Shown here: piece after piece, positions 63,802 to 64,000 of the stretch
Position numbering within the stretch: the first letter of the stretch is position 1
Layout of the letters: every line of letters starts with the position of its first letter
Source of the DNA: Flexivirga alba
GTDB taxonomy: Bacteria > Actinomycetota > Actinomycetes > Actinomycetales > Dermatophilaceae
NCBI RefSeq assembly: GCF_042661025.1
Contig: NZ_JBHSWH010000001.1
Location: forward strand, 2,604,001-2,668,000
Length of the DNA: 64,000 bases
Direction of reading: 5' to 3'
Program-made: the position numbers and the translations under genes
The notes under the pieces: generated by a model
Databases searched by the model: none
The model's input: the letters and a program-made list of their open reading frames with translations, nothing else
Told to the model about the DNA's origin: nothing

Positions 63802-64000
63802 GCTCGTGTCCTTCGCGCCCGCGGCATCTCCGCGCGCCATACGTCTGCTCTGTCGAAAACCTGCCATGACGATTCTTCGCCCGGCTCAAGCGTTCCACGC
63901 CCGGTCGCGCGGCGTGCACGATGACCAGGTCCGGCTGTCACGGACACGCGACACGGACTTCCCGGCCGCGTCGCTCCACCCTCGGATCCACCCCGGTCCG
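63802..64000. other. Right end of window, nothing recognised
   Basis: 199 bases upstream of the LuxR-type gene; probably its promoter and leader. No gene motif is visible. Confidence 0.5.

Overview
This window is high-GC actinobacterial chromosome. The two SAM-IV riboswitches, the sepF-yggT-divIVA extension of the division cluster, the PAC2 and RIO-kinase genes and the many GTG starts point to Actinomycetota, most likely Micrococcales near Dermacoccaceae or Intrasporangiaceae (the family is an inference). I see no rRNA, tRNA, CRISPR array, prophage or insertion sequence.

1-25.6 kb is mixed housekeeping. A cut VOC-like gene with a small ribbon-helix-helix gene and a short acetyltransferase are followed by metY under a SAM-IV riboswitch. 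Then come a RIO kinase, the RNA helicase hrpA, a PAC2 protein, an exonuclease/polymerase of the PolA family, a membrane protein with a long Gln/Gly/Tyr-rich cytoplasmic tail, sufE with a rhodanese, EcsC, YkvA and DUF4192 proteins, metX under a second SAM-IV riboswitch, a universal stress protein and the primary sigma factor. A moxR-DUF58-transglutaminase operon closes this part.

26.0-50.7 kb is the cell-wall and division cluster: mraZ, rsmH, ftsL, ftsI, murF, mraY, murD, ftsW, murG, murC, ftsZ, pgeF, yggS, sepF, yggT, divIVA, then a DksA/TraR protein, lspA, rluD and dnaE. murE and ftsQ are absent from their usual places; an antisense MauE/DoxX-like gene sits where ftsQ is expected. 50.7-59.6 kb holds an esterase, an oligopeptidase B-like peptidase, stress and HIT proteins, small hypotheticals, an internally deleted reductase and ppc. 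59.6-63.8 kb is accessory: a DUF4236 protein, an overlapping HTH/nucleotidyltransferase pair resembling an AbiE-type toxin-antitoxin module, and a LuxR-type regulator.

Two properties cut across all regions. First, at least eight genes or gene halves (hrpA twice, a stress protein, sigA, a methyltransferase, DUF58, murF, rluD, possibly murD) are restored by adding one base, nearly always in a short G or C run. Because sigA and murF are essential, this looks like homopolymer-length error in the assembly rather than gene decay. Second, the heptamer GTATGNC (GNCATAC) is strongly enriched on both strands and accounts for most of the rare ATA and TAT codons. Small dispersed palindromic repeats sit at many gene ends, and one copy is nested inside another.
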